A DNA stretch of 64,000 nucleotides, taken from assembly GCA_003254905.1 (NCBI GenBank), contig QANU01066418.1:62001-126000 (forward strand), read 5' to 3'. Under the pieces are notes generated by a model. It did no database searches, was not told the origin of the DNA, and saw nothing but the letters and a program-made list of their open reading frames with translations. The position numbers and the translations under genes are program-made. Origin of the DNA: Nissolia schottii (lineage: Eukaryota; Streptophyta; Magnoliopsida; Fabales; Fabaceae). Numbering within the stretch: the first letter of the stretch is position 1; the number at the start of each line of letters is the position of its first letter. This document shows, in pieces, positions 22,544 through 35,541 of this stretch.

Positions 22544-23834
22544 CTCCAAACATGGCTTCGTTCAATTGGTAATAGTTGATATGGCTCCCAACTTGGACAC
22601 CTTTTGGATGACTGGTTCATTTTTAAGTTTCAAGTTGTACATTTCTTCTGTCTACGAGTGTACAATATCACGTGTACTAAAATTTGTATTATTACAAATC
22701 CATAGTACACTGTTTCTTATATTTAAGTGTGTTTGGATATCACATAAAACAATTTATTTATTTTTTTCACTTAAAGCTGTTTTCAAAATAGCTATCATGT
22801 TTGGGTACCGCAAGATAAAGATATAATCAAAGCTGCTTTAGAAAGAGAAAAAAGCTATTTTGATCAAGAAAAGCTAAAGCTAGAAATTTGGACATTTTTT
22901 TACAAAAAGCTTTTTACACAATGCATACAATGTTACGATTTCATTAAATTGATCATAACTATCAAATAATATATGATATAAATAATTATTTTATATTCTT
23001 TTTGGTAATTTTAACATACAAAAATAATTTTTTTTATACAATTCAAATAAAATAGATTATTTTAAAATTACTTTCCAGTTGAACTATTTAAACATAAATT
23101 AACTTTTATATGCATTTTTAAAATAAATGATTATTTAAATAAGTTTAATTTTTCACCTTTTTGCAAACTCACTAGGATGCAAGGGTAGGAATAGGTTAGA
23201 GGACTTGTTAGTGGACTGACTTGACCTATTTAAGAAAAAGGTCAAGCTTAGGCCTTTTTCAAAACTTATTTAGATAAAATGGCCGGATCAAATCCATTCC
23301 AAAAGCTTGTTAAGCTGACCTGTTTATAAATATTTATGAGTTTTACAAAAAAAGATATTAAACATATGCTACAGTAAATAGGTCATCATAGACAAGTTTT
23401 TGGTTAAAAAAACCAAATAGACTAGCCTACCAAACTCTAGATTGAGTCTCTCAAACAGGTCAGGTTAGACAAAAGAAAAAGCCTTTGATAGTCATAGGCC
23501 AAACCTAGGCTAGACCAAAAAAAAAAAAAACCTTTGATAGTCAACAAGTCAAATCTAAATAAAAAATTAATGGCACATACTCGACTTATTAAAGTTTGGC
23601 TTGGCGTTCTCTTTCCCATAAGATAGGAAGATTAAAGCCTTTAATTAGATGGGAGTATAGAAAGTGTGGTAGCACCTTCTAAGGGGGAACGTGCCCGGTT
23701 ATTAAATGAGGGAATGGTCATTCTTCCATTCCCCTCTTCCTTTTATGAAAAATTTTCATTTCTTCAAAGATAACATCACTCTCCTAACTCTTTTCCTATT
23801 TTCTTGTATCTTTTTCATATCTCCATTGTTTTTG
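22544..23834. other. Intergenic, 3' of LFR, with unclassified repeat
   Basis: The first part should carry the LFR 3' untranslated region. From about 22730 to 22930 there are AAAGCTTTTT-type blocks in both orientations, suggesting a degenerate MITE. From about 23190 to 23640 there is a block with repeated GGTCAAGCTTAGGCC, GACCTGTTTA and CAAACCTAGGCTAGACC phrases, a style common in interspersed plant repeats that I cannot classify. No gene is seen. Confidence 0.4.
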
Positions 23835-24262
23835 AATTTTTAGATGATGGGCATTTGTTTTATAATCTATAACTGTCTTTTCAGTTAAAAAATAATTGTT
23901 TTTGGCTAATGGACATTTTTCATAATCAATAAGTTAAAAATGCATCTTACAAAATGTCATTTTAAAGTAAAATTATAAGCCTATAACTTATAAAAAATGA
24001 CTATTAATCCAAAAGGTTATTTTAAATGTAGGCTACAAAAAAGGCATATAATAAAAAAATATTTTTAAGAAAAAATACAAGGCTTTATAATAGGCTATGA
24101 AAAATGGCCATTAATAAATTTTTTTAAACAAAAAAACAAGGTTATAACCTATGAAAGATGACAATTAATACAAAAAATAATTTTTAATGTAAAAGAAGAG
24201 TGTATAGGTTATGAAAAATGCAATTTACCAAAATCAATTTTTAAGCTAAATTATAAGGCCAT
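23835..24262. repeat. Tandem array segment 1 (mostly reverse orientation)
   Basis: Degenerate monomers of about 58 bases are recognisable by AGGCTATGAAAAATGGCCATTAAT-like and GGTTATAACCTATGAAAGATG-like blocks. The first about 100 bases read in the forward sense and the rest in reverse. The segment ends at GGCCAT, where the 2.8 kb solo LTR inserted. Removing that LTR creates a head-to-head junction between reverse and forward monomers. Confidence 0.75.
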
Positions 24263-24702
24263 TGTAACATCTAAATTTTTCCCCGTACGGAGATTTCGTG
24301 TAATAAATAATCACAAGCCGATCGGGGAGGCGAGAAAGTGAAATTTTTACCTCTAACTCATAAAATTGCAGTTAGGGTTAGGGTTTCACGATCTTGCGGA
24401 TTTTTCCCATGAGTTATAACGGTTTTTGGTCCAAACTGAAATTTTTTTGAATACCTAAAGTGTCTGTAAAATACACTAATGAGAAAATAAATCCAAGAAT
24501 ACCTCAACCCGACTCAAACTACTAATAAGGAAAATTAGTAGATCACGACGGTATGTCCAGAATATTTTTAGGACATTCGCACGCAAACAATTTATGACAA
24601 AACACGATCAAACATGATCAAGATTGCACCGAGTGGAGTCAAACTTATCCCCTGCCCGGTTGGCAGGGATAAGATTCGTACATATATAATAAAATATAAT
24701 AG

Positions 24703-24750
<48 letters not shown>

Positions 24751-25156
24751 CCTCACCGTGGCTGCTTCAGACTTCATTTTTCTTTCTTTGATTTTTTGTT
24801 TCGTTTTGTTCCGTTCGCGCACTGCTGTTATGCTGCCGGATGCGGGAAAAATAGCGGAGACCACCTTGACATGCTTAGGGATAATTCCGCATCACTTCTA
24901 GCGTTTCCAAACCGGATTTGGAGGTTGGTAATCCGACCACAACTGTCTATGTGGTTTTTAATGATATTATATATGTGTATTTTTGAAAGAAGAAAATAGA
25001 AAATGTGATGTAGAAAATATACGGGTAATGAGGCACATGATGATTTTTAATGGTTTTGATGTAAAGAAAATATAACTGCGGAACCTGTGGAAAGTTGAAA
25101 TTAAGTTTCAGAGAGAAAACAAAAGTTAAAACACGCTGGGAATGAGTTTTATAAAT

Positions 25157-25336
25157 GGTCATTCGAATGACTAAGCATAGTCATTCGAATAACCATGAAT
25201 TTTACTCATCCAAGAGTAAAAAGGCTAGGTCATTCGAATGACCAAACCTTAGTCATTCGAATGACTCAACAATGTTACCCCCTGAGAGCCAAATTTCAGT
25301 GTTATTCGAATGAACACTCTATGTCATTCGGATGAC
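25157..25336. repeat. Repeated palindrome GTCATTCGAATGAC in the solo LTR
   Basis: Six copies occur within 180 bases. Two extend to 16-base perfect palindromes (GGTCATTCGAATGACC and AGTCATTCGAATGACT), one is perfect over 14 bases and three have a mismatch or so. Perfect dyads of this size clustered in one stretch of an LTR look like binding sites for a dimeric factor. The function is inferred. Confidence 0.85.
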
Positions 25337-25809
25337 CACTGGGGAACTTAAGACTTTGGCTTTCCTATAGGTTCCAACAAACACGAGAACTTAGAAAATG
25401 ATATAGGGAAGTAATTGGAATGGTACTGTATGTATATGAGCATGCATCATGAGGACTCAGTCGTTGTTACAGGTTAGGACGATTGTAGATAACTAGAAGT
25501 ATCGCCTAACGTTTTAAAGGATCGTAGTTGAATAATAGGGAAAAAGTAAGCTTCTTAAGAATGTTTCGGCTACACAGGGTCCGGTATACCTTGAAGAAAT
25601 GGCTTAGGCGCTTAGCTATACATTAGGAAATCCCTATCTCTTGGCACGTCCAATGTACAAGCCCCTCACCAGTCCCACAAGATGGATTGGTTGACAATGT
25701 TATGCGGGCATCGACCTGACTTTATGCTTATGTTAAGAAGGAAAGAAAGAAAGAAAGAGAAGATGAGTACGTAAGGGCGTGACATCACAAGTCCCTAGAA
25801 GGTTAAGCA

Positions 25810-26045
25810 GAACACTCTTGGTAGCGTGGAAAGGGCATGCCGGAGAGTGGAGAGTACCCCTGGTAGCGTTGAAATGGCATGCCAGTGGGTGGAGAATACT
25901 CCTGGTAGTATCCAAAGGGCATGCCAGAGTAAAGGTACCCTTCTGGTAGCGTTGAAAGGGCATGCCAGCAGGGTGTACATTTCCCGGTCGCGTCGAAAGG
26001 GCAGATTGAGGGAAGTATGAGTCCACGCCCGGTCGCGTCGAAAGG
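25810..26045. repeat. Minisatellite in the solo LTR
   Basis: Five to six imperfect units of about 48-55 bases are built around GGTAGCGTTGAAAGGGCATGCC and, later, GGTCGCGTCGAAAGGG. Other LTRs of the same kind in the window have a different minisatellite in a similar relative position. Confidence 0.8.
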
Positions 26046-26770
26046 GTAGACCCCTCGCTCTCCCCAAGGTGGACGGGTGTAGGCTATAGTCAGCGGCCAC
26101 GACTACAAAGGTGGAAGGACAAAATGAACTAAGAAGTACGCTACAACCGTGCACGTAAGAGAACTCCCCTTTTTCTCAGGCATGCATGAAGTCTACTTGA
26201 TGAATGCTATGTGTATATGTATGTATGTTTAAGTGTAATATCTCGAGTATAAGGACGTGGGTACGTGATACAATATCACCAGGCCCTGGCGGTATAGGCT
26301 AGAAAGTACGAGACCCTGTAATTAGGTTAAGCAAGACTAGATTTCCCTACGATCACCTAGTAATTTAGATAAAGCTGCTCAAGCCTGGCACGGATAATAA
26401 TAAGTAGGGAATTTAGTAGGATATGGCACCTAGAGACCCCCTGAGCGGCGAGATCATAATTTAAGTGAAAACGAATAGGTATTTCCCGGAGGACCCCACT
26501 GAGGACGTAATGTTCTCACCCTCACTTCATTATGATTCCAGGAACGAGCTAGTGGAGCGTGGCGAGGACAAGGACATCCCTGGTAGCAGAAAGCCGCTGA
26601 GCCGAGCGATCGCGGAAGAGCAGTAGGTGCTACCGTTTGGCAAGCAAACAGGGTCGAGATTAGTGACGTGTAATGTGTAACAGTCACACGGTCTTGTCAG
26701 GCTGTTGATGACTATGTGTAATAGATGTAAACTATATTCAACTGTGTAATTGTATTCCGGACCAAATGCT

Positions 26771-26804
<34 letters not shown>

Positions 26805-27083
26805 TGTTATAAAATGTCTTGGAGATCTATTTCCTGGGGAAATGACGCTTAAGTCTGAGAAGACTCTATCGCTCGTATCTATGTATAAATTCGTGACGCA
26901 TATGGCTTTTAATTTATCAAATGATAAAGAAAGGAAAAAGTTTCAAAACGGTCCGTATTTTCGAGTAAGGAATATTTTCCAAGCTAAAAGTAGGGGCTAG
27001 AAGTAACCCATCCAAGCAGATAACAACCCTGTAATAAGTGTTACGATTATAGCGTAAACTGAAAGTAGGGGTGTTACAGCCAT

Positions 27084-30000
27084 AGTTTGAGATTTTTGTT
27101 CAAAAATGATTTTTGGTAAAATATAATTTTTGTAACCTATGACCTTCTCTTGTACATTAAAAATGACTTCTTAGATTAATAACTATCTTTCATAGGCTAT
27201 TTCCTTGTCTTATTTGTTAAAAACAAAGTTTTTTTTTTGTTAATATGCAATTTCTGTAGGCAATAACCTTGGATTTTCATGTAAAAACTTTCGATAAAAT
27301 GTAATTTTCGTAACTTATGACTTTTTCTTTTTCACTAAAAATGACTTCTTGAATTAATGACTATCTTTCATAGGCTATTGACTTTTCTTATTTGTTAAAA
27401 ACAAACTTTTTCGTTAATATACATTTTTTGGTAAAACCTTGGATTTTCGTTCAAAAATGGTTTTTTGTTAAAGTGCAATGTCTATAGGAAAATGACTTAT
27501 TAGATTAGTGACAATCTTTTATAGGTTATAACATTGTCTTCTTCGTTAAAAACAAACTTTATAGTTATTATACATTTTTTCAGTGCCTTACATTTTCATT
27601 TTAAAATGATTTTTGGTAAAATGCAATTTCTGTACCATATAACCTTTTTTCCACTAAAATTGGCTTCTTAGATTATTGGTCATCTTACATAGGTTATTGA
27701 CTTGTCTTATTCGTTAAAAACAATTTTTTCATTTATATGCATTTTTCGTAGACTGCTTTGAATTTTGACTAAATAAATGATTATCAGTAAAGTGCAATTT
27801 TCTTAGCCTATGACATTCTCTTTTCCATTAAAAATAATTTCTTGGATTGATGATAATCGTTCATAGCCTATTGCCTTGTCTTATCATTAAAAACAAAATT
27901 TTCGTTAAACTGTAATTTTTGTAGGTTATATATAGCCTTGGATTTCCGTTTTAAAATAATTTTTGGTAAAATGTAATTTTTGTACCCTATAACCTTCTCC
28001 TTTTCACTAAAAAATAACTTATTAGATTATTGACCATCTTTCATAGGTGCCTTGTCTTATTTGTTAAAAATAAAATTTTTCGTTAATATGCAATTTTTGT
28101 AGGCTATAACCTTAGATTGTTGTTTAAAAATGATTTTCGATAAAGTGAAATTTTCATAGCCTATGACCTTCTCTTTTTCACTAAAAATGACTTATTGGAT
28201 TAATGACCATCTTTCATAGGCTATTAACTTTTCGTACTCGTTAAAAATAAAGTTTTTCGTTATATGCACTTTTCGTAGGCTAGCCTTGGATTTTCGTTTA
28301 AAAATAATTTTTGGTAAAGTGTAATTTTTGTAACGTATGATCTTTTCTTTTTCATGGAAGTGACTTCATGGATTAATTACCATCTTTCATAGGCTATTGC
28401 CTTGTCTTCTTCATTAAAAAACAAACATTATCGTTATTATGTATTTTTCATAGGCTATATATAACCTTGGATTTTCACTCAAAAATAATTTTTGGTAAAG
28501 TGCAATTTTCTTAGTCTATTACCTTCTCTTTTTAATTAAAAATGACTTCTTGGATTGATGACCATCTTTCATAGGTTATTTCTTTGTCTTTTTTGTAAAA
28601 AATAAAATTTTCGTTAATATGCAATTTTTGTAGGCTATAACATTAAATTTTCATTTTAAAATGATTTTTTTGGTAAAATGCAATTTCTGTACCATGACCT
28701 TATCTTTTTCACTAAAAATGATTTCTTATATTATTGGTCATCTTTCATAGAAAGAATTGTCTTATTCGTTAAAAACAATTTTTTCTTTTATATGTATGGA
28801 TTTTCATTTAAAAATAATTTTCGGTAAAATGCAATTTCTTTACCCTATGAGATTTTCTTTTTCATTAAAAATGACTTCTTAGATTAATGATTGTCTTTCA
28901 TAGGCTATGGTCTTCTTCGTTTAAAACAAACTTGATCATAAATAAGCATTTTTCATAGGCAATAACCTTGAATTTTTGTTTAAAAATGATTTTTAGTAAA
29001 GTGCAATGTTCGTAGCCTATGACTTTAGGATTAAAGTCATAGGGTTCTATGACTTTCTATTTTTGAGTAAAAATAATTTTTAAGATTAAAGGCCATTGTT
29101 CATAGGCTATTGCCTCTTCGTTAAAACAAACTTTATCATTAATAGGTGTTTTTTTGTAGGTTATAACATTGTATTTTCACTGAAAAATAATTTTCGATAA
29201 AGTGCAATTTCGTAGCGTATGACTTTTTTTTCCTTTCCTAAAAATGACTTCTTGGATTAATCACCATCTTTCGTAAGTTATAACCTTGTCTTCTTCACAA
29301 AAAACATCTTATCTTTTTCAATGATTTTTGGCAAAGTGCAATTTCCATAGCCTATGACCTTTTCTTTATCATTAAAAATGACTTCTTTAATTAGTGCCCG
29401 TCTTTCATAGACTATTGCCTTAACTTATTGTTATATCAAAATAATTTATAAGAAAATACAAGGATTCTAAATGAGGGTATTTATGTAAAATATACGAGAA
29501 TGCCCAAAATAAGAATGATTAATGGGTCACCCATGATGAGATTAGACCAAACGACTATATCTTAATGATACTATATAGATGGTAGTCAACCTTAAAATCT
29601 TATTGGAAATGAACTAAATCAAAGAGCATGGTCATCGACCAAATAAAACAAATTGGGGTGACTTGATGGGTATAAATCATGGATGAATAATGGTCTAATG
29701 GTATAAAATGGTCGGCTGGTGGAAGGGCTGTAAGGATAAGATAATTTAGTCAACCTATGTGGTGACCCCATTTGAGAATTTGATTCTTTTTAGAATTGAC
29801 AATAGTGACCATTTTGCGTTGTCCTGTACTGGGGTGTAGAGACAAAAAAACTGTCAATCCCTCTTTTTGAAATCAAATTTAAAAGGGAAGTTATTTAGAA
29901 TACGATACATACAAATAAAGTACGACGATTACAAAGGAATGTGCATACTTATGAGGAGTGGTTTGTGAAATTTCTGCTAAGTGGGGCAAGGTGGAGACGC

Positions 30001-30819
30001 AGAAGCAAGTGCTAGTGGACACGTGGTGAGCATATGTGAAGACTCTGGAGCCTCTAAATAGGACAACCTTCTCTTTCTCATCAAAACTGATTTCTTGGAG
30101 TAAGGATCATCATTTATAGGCTATATCCTTGTGGTTTTCATTGTAAAAAACTTTTTATTATTAATGGTCATTTTTCAAAGATTAAAGTCTTGAATTTCTG
30201 TTCAAAAACGGTTTTCAAAAATATGTTTTTCAAAGCCTGTAACATTCTCTTTCTCATCAAAACTCATTTCATGGAGTAATGATAATCATTTATAGGCCAT
30301 AGACTTATCTTTTATGCTGTAAAATACATTTTTATTAATGTTCATTTTTCATAGGCTATAGACTTGAATCTGCTCAAAAATACTATTTAGAAATATGCAA
30401 TTTTAGAGCCTATAAACTTCTCTTTCTAATCAAAATTCGTTACATGGAGTAATGATCATCATTTATAGGCTATAGCTTTATCTTTTTTGTTGTAAATATT
30501 TTTATTTTATTTTATAAATGGTAACTTTTCATTGGCTGCCTTGAATTTTAGCATAAAAATGATTTTCGAAAAAATGGATTTTTCGTAGCTTACAACCTTC
30601 TCTATTTCATCAAAATTAATTTTTTGGAGTAAGTGTCATCATTTATAGGTTATATCCTTGTGTCTTTTGTTGTAATTCTTTTTTATTAATGGTCATTTTT
30701 CATAGGTGCCTTGATGTTTTACCCAAAAATGGTTTTCCAAAATATGCATTTTTCATAGCCTATAACCTTATCTATCTCATCAAAACCGATTTCTTGGAGT
30801 AATGGTCATCATTTATAGG
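27084..30819 (+). repeat. Tandem array segment 2, ~175-bp trimeric unit, forward
   Basis: The unit of about 175 bases repeats with spacing of roughly 150-185 bases. It resolves into three diverged monomers of about 55-62 bases. Monomer A is TAGGCTATTGCCTTGTCTT then TTAAAAACAAACTTTTTCG; B is TAGGCTATAACCTTGGATTT then AAAAATGATTTTTGGTAAA; C is TAGCCTATGACCTTCTCTTT then AAAAATGACTTCTTGGATTA. Each monomer opens with a palindrome-like core. From about 27084 to 29430 it is subfamily 1. Subfamily 2 (AATGGTCATCATTTATAGG type) begins near 30055. No open frame of 60 codons exists in this stretch. Confidence 0.88.
29440..30055. other. Non-repeat spacer inside the array
   Basis: About 615 bases lack the monomer pattern and separate array subfamily 1 from subfamily 2. 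Composition is more balanced than in the array. I see no open frame of note, no transposon ends and no RNA gene. It could be an insertion with lost ends or original sequence between two arrays. Confidence 0.6.
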
Positions 30820-31175
30820 TAGGGCTGTCAAAATGGGCCTGACCCGTTTACTCGGTTAAATGGACGGGCTTTACAAGAAAAAAAAAATAGGCCCACAAAA
30901 ATTTGAAAAAAGTTGGTCCGACCCGTTTAGGCCCAGCCCGCTAGGCCAGCGGGCTAGCCCGTGAGCCCGTGAATTTGTTTTTAAATTTTTAAAATAATGT
31001 TTTTTGAATTTTTTTGAATTTTTTGAATTTTTGAATTTTTTTTGAATTTTTAAATTTTTTAAAAAAATAAACTGGCTGGTGGGCTGACCCGTTTAAGCAC
31101 GCGGACCGACCATAAACGAGTCAGATCCTAAAAATAGGCACAATTTTGGCCGGGCCGGCTCGTTTGACACCCCTA
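30820..31175. mobile_element. hAT-type MITE
   Basis: The 356-base element has terminal repeats TAGGGCTGTCAAAA and, inward from the right, TAGGGGTGTCAAAC. It is flanked by an exact 8-base duplication TTTATAGG (30812-30819 and 31176-31183). An 8-base duplication and TAGGG ends fit the hAT superfamily. The interior has GGGCCTGACCCG and GCCCGTGAGCCCGTG phrases and GAATTTTT repeats but no coding sequence. Confidence 0.88.
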
Positions 31176-32465
31176 TTTATAGGCTATAGCCCTGTCATTT
31201 TCGTTATAAATTTTTTTTTTTATTATAAGTCATTTTTCATAGGCTATATATAACCTTAAATTTTTGCTCAAAAATGGTTTTCGAATATATACATTTTTCA
31301 CTGCCTTTAACCTTCTCTATCTCATTAAATTTGATTTCTTGAATTAAAGGCCATCATATATAGACTATATCCTTGTGTTGTTCATTGTAAAAAATATTTT
31401 TCTTAATGGTCATTTTTCGTAGGCTATATTCATATGCTATAGCTTTGAATTTCTGCTCAAAAATGATTTTAAAAAATATACCTTTTCAGAGTCTATAACC
31501 TTCTCTTACTCATCAAAACTCGTATCATGGTGTAATGATTATCATTTATAGGTTATAGCCTTGTCTTTTTTGTTGTAAAGAATCTTTTTTTATTAATGGT
31601 CAATTTCATACGCTATAACCTAGAATTTATGCTTAAAAATATTTTTAAAAAATATGGATTTTTCATAGCTTACAACCTTTTCTTTCTCATCAAAATTGAG
31701 TTCTTGGATTAATGTTCATCACTTATAGGCTATAAACCTTTTCTTTTTCGTTATAAAGAATCTTTTTTTATTATAGGTCATTGTTTTGTATATACGCATT
31801 TTTCATAGCCTATAACCTTCTTGATCATCTATAAGATATATCCTTGTGTTTTTCATTTATAAAAACATTTTTCTATTATTGGTCATTTTTCATAGGCTAT
31901 AGCCTTGAATTTATGCTAATAAATGATATTAAAAAATATGCATTTTTATAACCTATAACCTTCTCTTTCTCATCAAAATTCGTTTCATGGTGTAATGGTC
32001 ATAATTTAAAGGCTATAACCTTTTCTTTTTCGTTGTAAAGAAACTTTTTTTAAATGGTCATTTTTCATATGCTATAGCCTTGAATTTCTACTCAAAAATG
32101 ATTTTAAAAAATATAATTTTCAAAGCCGATAACTTTCTCTATCTTATCAAAATTGATTTCTTGGAGTAAGTGTCATCATTTATAGGCTATATCCTTGTGC
32201 TTTTTTAATTTTAAAAAAACATTTATATTAATGATCATTTTTCATGGGCTATAGCCTTGAATTTCTGCTTAAAAATGACCTTTTGGAAATATGTATGTAA
32301 GGATCATCTCTTATAGGCTATAGCCTTGTCTTTTTTATTTTAAAGAAACTTTTTTTTATTATAGGTCATTTTCTAAAGGATTTGCTCAAAATTGGTTTTC
32401 AGATATATGTATTTTTCACAACCTTTAACCTTCTTTATCTCATCAAAAATGATTTCTTGGAGTAA
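31176..32465 (+). repeat. Tandem array segment 3, forward
   Basis: Monomers of subfamily 2 continue with GGCTATAGCCTTGAATTTCTG, AGCCTATAACCTTCTCTTTC and GATTTCTTGGAGTAATGGTC type blocks. The segment ends mid-monomer at GGAGTAA, where the next LTR begins. Confidence 0.85.
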
Positions 32466-35400
32466 TGTCTAACACCCCACTTTTTCTGCTATTTTGAGCA
32501 TTGTCTTAAAATGCCTTTTTCCCAGGACACTTGGTCATTCGGCCATGTGTGTGTCACCACCTCTTTTAAAGGAGTAATCATGTCATTTACCTCATAATTT
32601 TTCGTATTTCACTTGGAGAATTAAGACCCTTTCAGGGATCCAAGTGATTTCCTTTTGTTTCCTTCTATTCATACATTGATTCTCTCCCACCTTCGTAAAG
32701 GCAAAAACCATTTCGAGAAAAATAAGAATGTCTCTACAAGCCCCTTTCTCAAATACATTTTAGTTTCCCTTGTAAGTTAGAAGCCTTAGACTCGGCCATT
32801 CAAAGCCAATTACCATGAAAGTAACGCGTTTCTGAAACACCCTAGCTAACTGTTTATGCGTACGTCGTAAACAATGCTCACTAGGTTGTTTCTACTTTGG
32901 TTGGGGTTACTTTTAGCCCCTACTTTAATTCTGAAAATATTTCTTACTTGGAAAATATGGACCATTTTAAAACTTTTTTGTTATATACATATGATATAAA
33001 ATATGAGCCGCGAGTCAGATAGAATTTATAAAGTAAACGTTAAACCTTTATACTTAACAGATAATTATTCTAACCTTACCACATCAAACAATCAGCATAC
33101 AAGTTGTTCGTGGCATATATTCACAATCATTTACATAGGTAGTCTCATAGTTAATACATACATGTACTTTCTCACGGTAGTGTAAAACATAAACCATACT
33201 GACTAAAGGTTGATCGTAACATCTTTAGTCAAGCGACGACTATCCTATTCCTCCGTTTATTTTCTTCAAGTCTGCTTTTCCACGTACTGTGCTGACGCCT
33301 TTGTCGTGCTTACCTAGAACCATAAAGGAGCGAGTGTGAGAACTCTGCGTTCTTAGTGGGGAAACCTTAGTCTTCGTAACTTATTTTATACCCTATTTAT
33401 GATTTCGCCGCTCAGGGATCTCTAGGTGTTACAGTTATACTAAATCCCTACTAGTTATGAATGTCCATACTAAGCCTGAGCAGCTTTACATATGTTACTA
33501 GGTGCTCGGGGGATCTATTCTTCATTATCTATGTCATCTATCTGCTAATCTAGTTCCTAACTCAACATCATCATACGATTCACATAGCTATACTATTACA
33601 TCAAAATCCTCATCATACAATTCACATAGCTACACTACTACATAATCATCATCATCTTTGGAAATTTATTTGAAATTCATTTTACTCCCGCGGTATAAGG
33701 CAAGCCTTAGTAGCGGTTCCGACCTGGTCCCTTGTAGCTGCGGCCACACGCTACAACTACACATTACAGCCCGCATCGTGGCGGCCAGGTCGCGCTAAAC
33801 CTGAATGGTCTCACCTGCAGGGTCTTGACCCCGTAATTCTCACCAACCACAACTGAGGTGACCATCAAATGGATGGAGTGGGGGTTGGACCTACGACTCA
33901 ACCGAGACTAAGACCTTCCCCAAAAGCCGAGCCCTCGGCCCTTCTAGAGGGGTTTTTCCCATCATCATCATCATCATTATGTGCACAGTTCAATCTTTGA
34001 AGCAACAATTCATATATGATAAACGCAGCTCATCATCATCTTAAAGCAATCACATTAATTCATCATCCTAAAGCAACAAATATAACATTATAGTTCATGT
34101 CATCATCTTCATCATATTCATTAAAAGATCATCATCATACACTCTAACATTTATACACCTCATAATCATAAGCATCTAACATACTTCATATCACACAATC
34201 ATCATCATATGACATTAGTATATAATTCCCTATCATCATAAACATTTAACACATGTTATACCATATAACTCATAACATCAATCATATACTATCACTAACT
34301 TCACATAACTCATAACATCAATCATATAATATCACTAACTTCACATATAAGGAACATAATCTCATGTCTTATGTAACATCCCGACCCTTTCCTTACGAGA
34401 ATTTCCGCTCCAATTCNACTTGCAGAAACTTTCAGATACAAGTATAATCGATAGAAATCTTCAAGAACATCATTTAGCCATTAAAACCTAACATATTCTA
34501 ACACCAAACATAGCACAACCATCATCATAAGCAATTTCCTAAGTATTTATCATAATATTTCACATCATAAGGAATATAATTTCATGTCTCATAATCATAA
34601 ATCCAACATAGCTCTAACAAGTAGTTCATAATCATCAAGCATGCATAGGACTCCATAATTAAACATAATCATTTATAATTATCAAGAATATTATCAAGCA
34701 ATTAAACCTAATATAATCTATCACAAAACCTATCACAAACTTCATCAAACATCTTAGAACCACATAGACAGTGGTTAGAACGGTTTACCCACTTTTTTGA
34801 GCATTTTTGAATGTTGCGAGAAAAGACTCCCCGCGAACCTTGAGGCGATCGTGCTATTTTTCCTGAGTCCAACGGCGTAATCGCAGAGCGCACGAACGAA
34901 ACAGAAATAAATTTAGCAGTATGAAAATATGAATTAAGAGCATAGGGAAAATGGCTTCTGATGCCATATACTAGTTACATATATATATATAGGACCTGAG
35001 GCGGCATAGTGCACCGCCTCAGTTTTGGTTTTTATATATTATTATTATTATATTATTATTTTTACTATTTACTATTATTATTATATTATATAATAATATA
35101 TTATATACATATATGGGAAAATTATCTCTGCCAACCGTGGCAGGGGATATAGATAACCCCCTCAGTACAATTTTGATCATGTTTGATCGTGTTTTGTTGT
35201 TCGCAATCTTGGTATTTCGCGTATGGCTGTCCAAAAAATATTCCAGACATACAGTTATAATCTACTAATTTTTCCCTATTAGTAGTTTAAGTTTTGCTGA
35301 GGCATTCCTAAATTTATTTTCATATTAGTGTATTTTACGGACTCTTTTGAGTCGTAATTAAATGTTAATAATAACCGAAAATCGACTCGGACCTCGCAGG

Positions 35401-35541
35401 ACTTCACGGGATCGCAAAATTACTATTTTTAGCTAATATTTTAGGGAATAAAGTTAATAATTAAAATTTCCAATCTTATTAATTTATTTTTATTTATTTA
35501 TTTTGCGAAATCTTCGTAAGGGGAAAAATCGGGATGTTACA
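32466..35541 (-). mobile_element. LTR of TGTAACA family (gypsy), copy 2
   Basis: On the minus strand it starts TGTAACATCCCGATTTTTCCCC and ends GGGGTGTTAGACA, so it is 3076 bases with TG...CA ends. It is homologous over its 3' part to copy 1 (both have GGGTTACTT...AGCCCCTACTTT near the end). Just outside its minus-strand start lies TTAAGGGGAAAC, which resembles a polypurine tract, so this may be the 3' LTR of an element whose interior is largely lost, rather than a solo LTR. No target duplication is seen. It contains CATCAT-rich low complexity (about 33955-34150), a direct duplication of about 52 bases (about 34253-34350) and an N near 34417. Confidence 0.75.

Larger units (their letters stand above)
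24263..27078 (+). mobile_element. Solo LTR, TGTAACA family (gypsy, Tekay/Del-like), copy 1
   Basis: The 2816-base block starts TGTAACATC and ends GGTGTTACA, with an exact 5-base duplication GCCAT on both sides (24258-24262 and 27079-27083). It contains no gag or pol. It carries TA microsatellites (about 24709-24747 and 26772-26801), six copies of a GTCATTCGAATGAC palindrome and a minisatellite in its middle. Very long LTRs with TGTAACA...TGTTACA ends are known from Tekay/Del chromoviruses; that assignment is inferred. The array reads continuously across the excision. Confidence 0.88.

Noticed and set aside
27084..32465. CRISPR-like regular repeats
   Set aside because: Repeats are contiguous, AT-rich and diverged, with no constant repeat and unique spacers, and the host is a plant.
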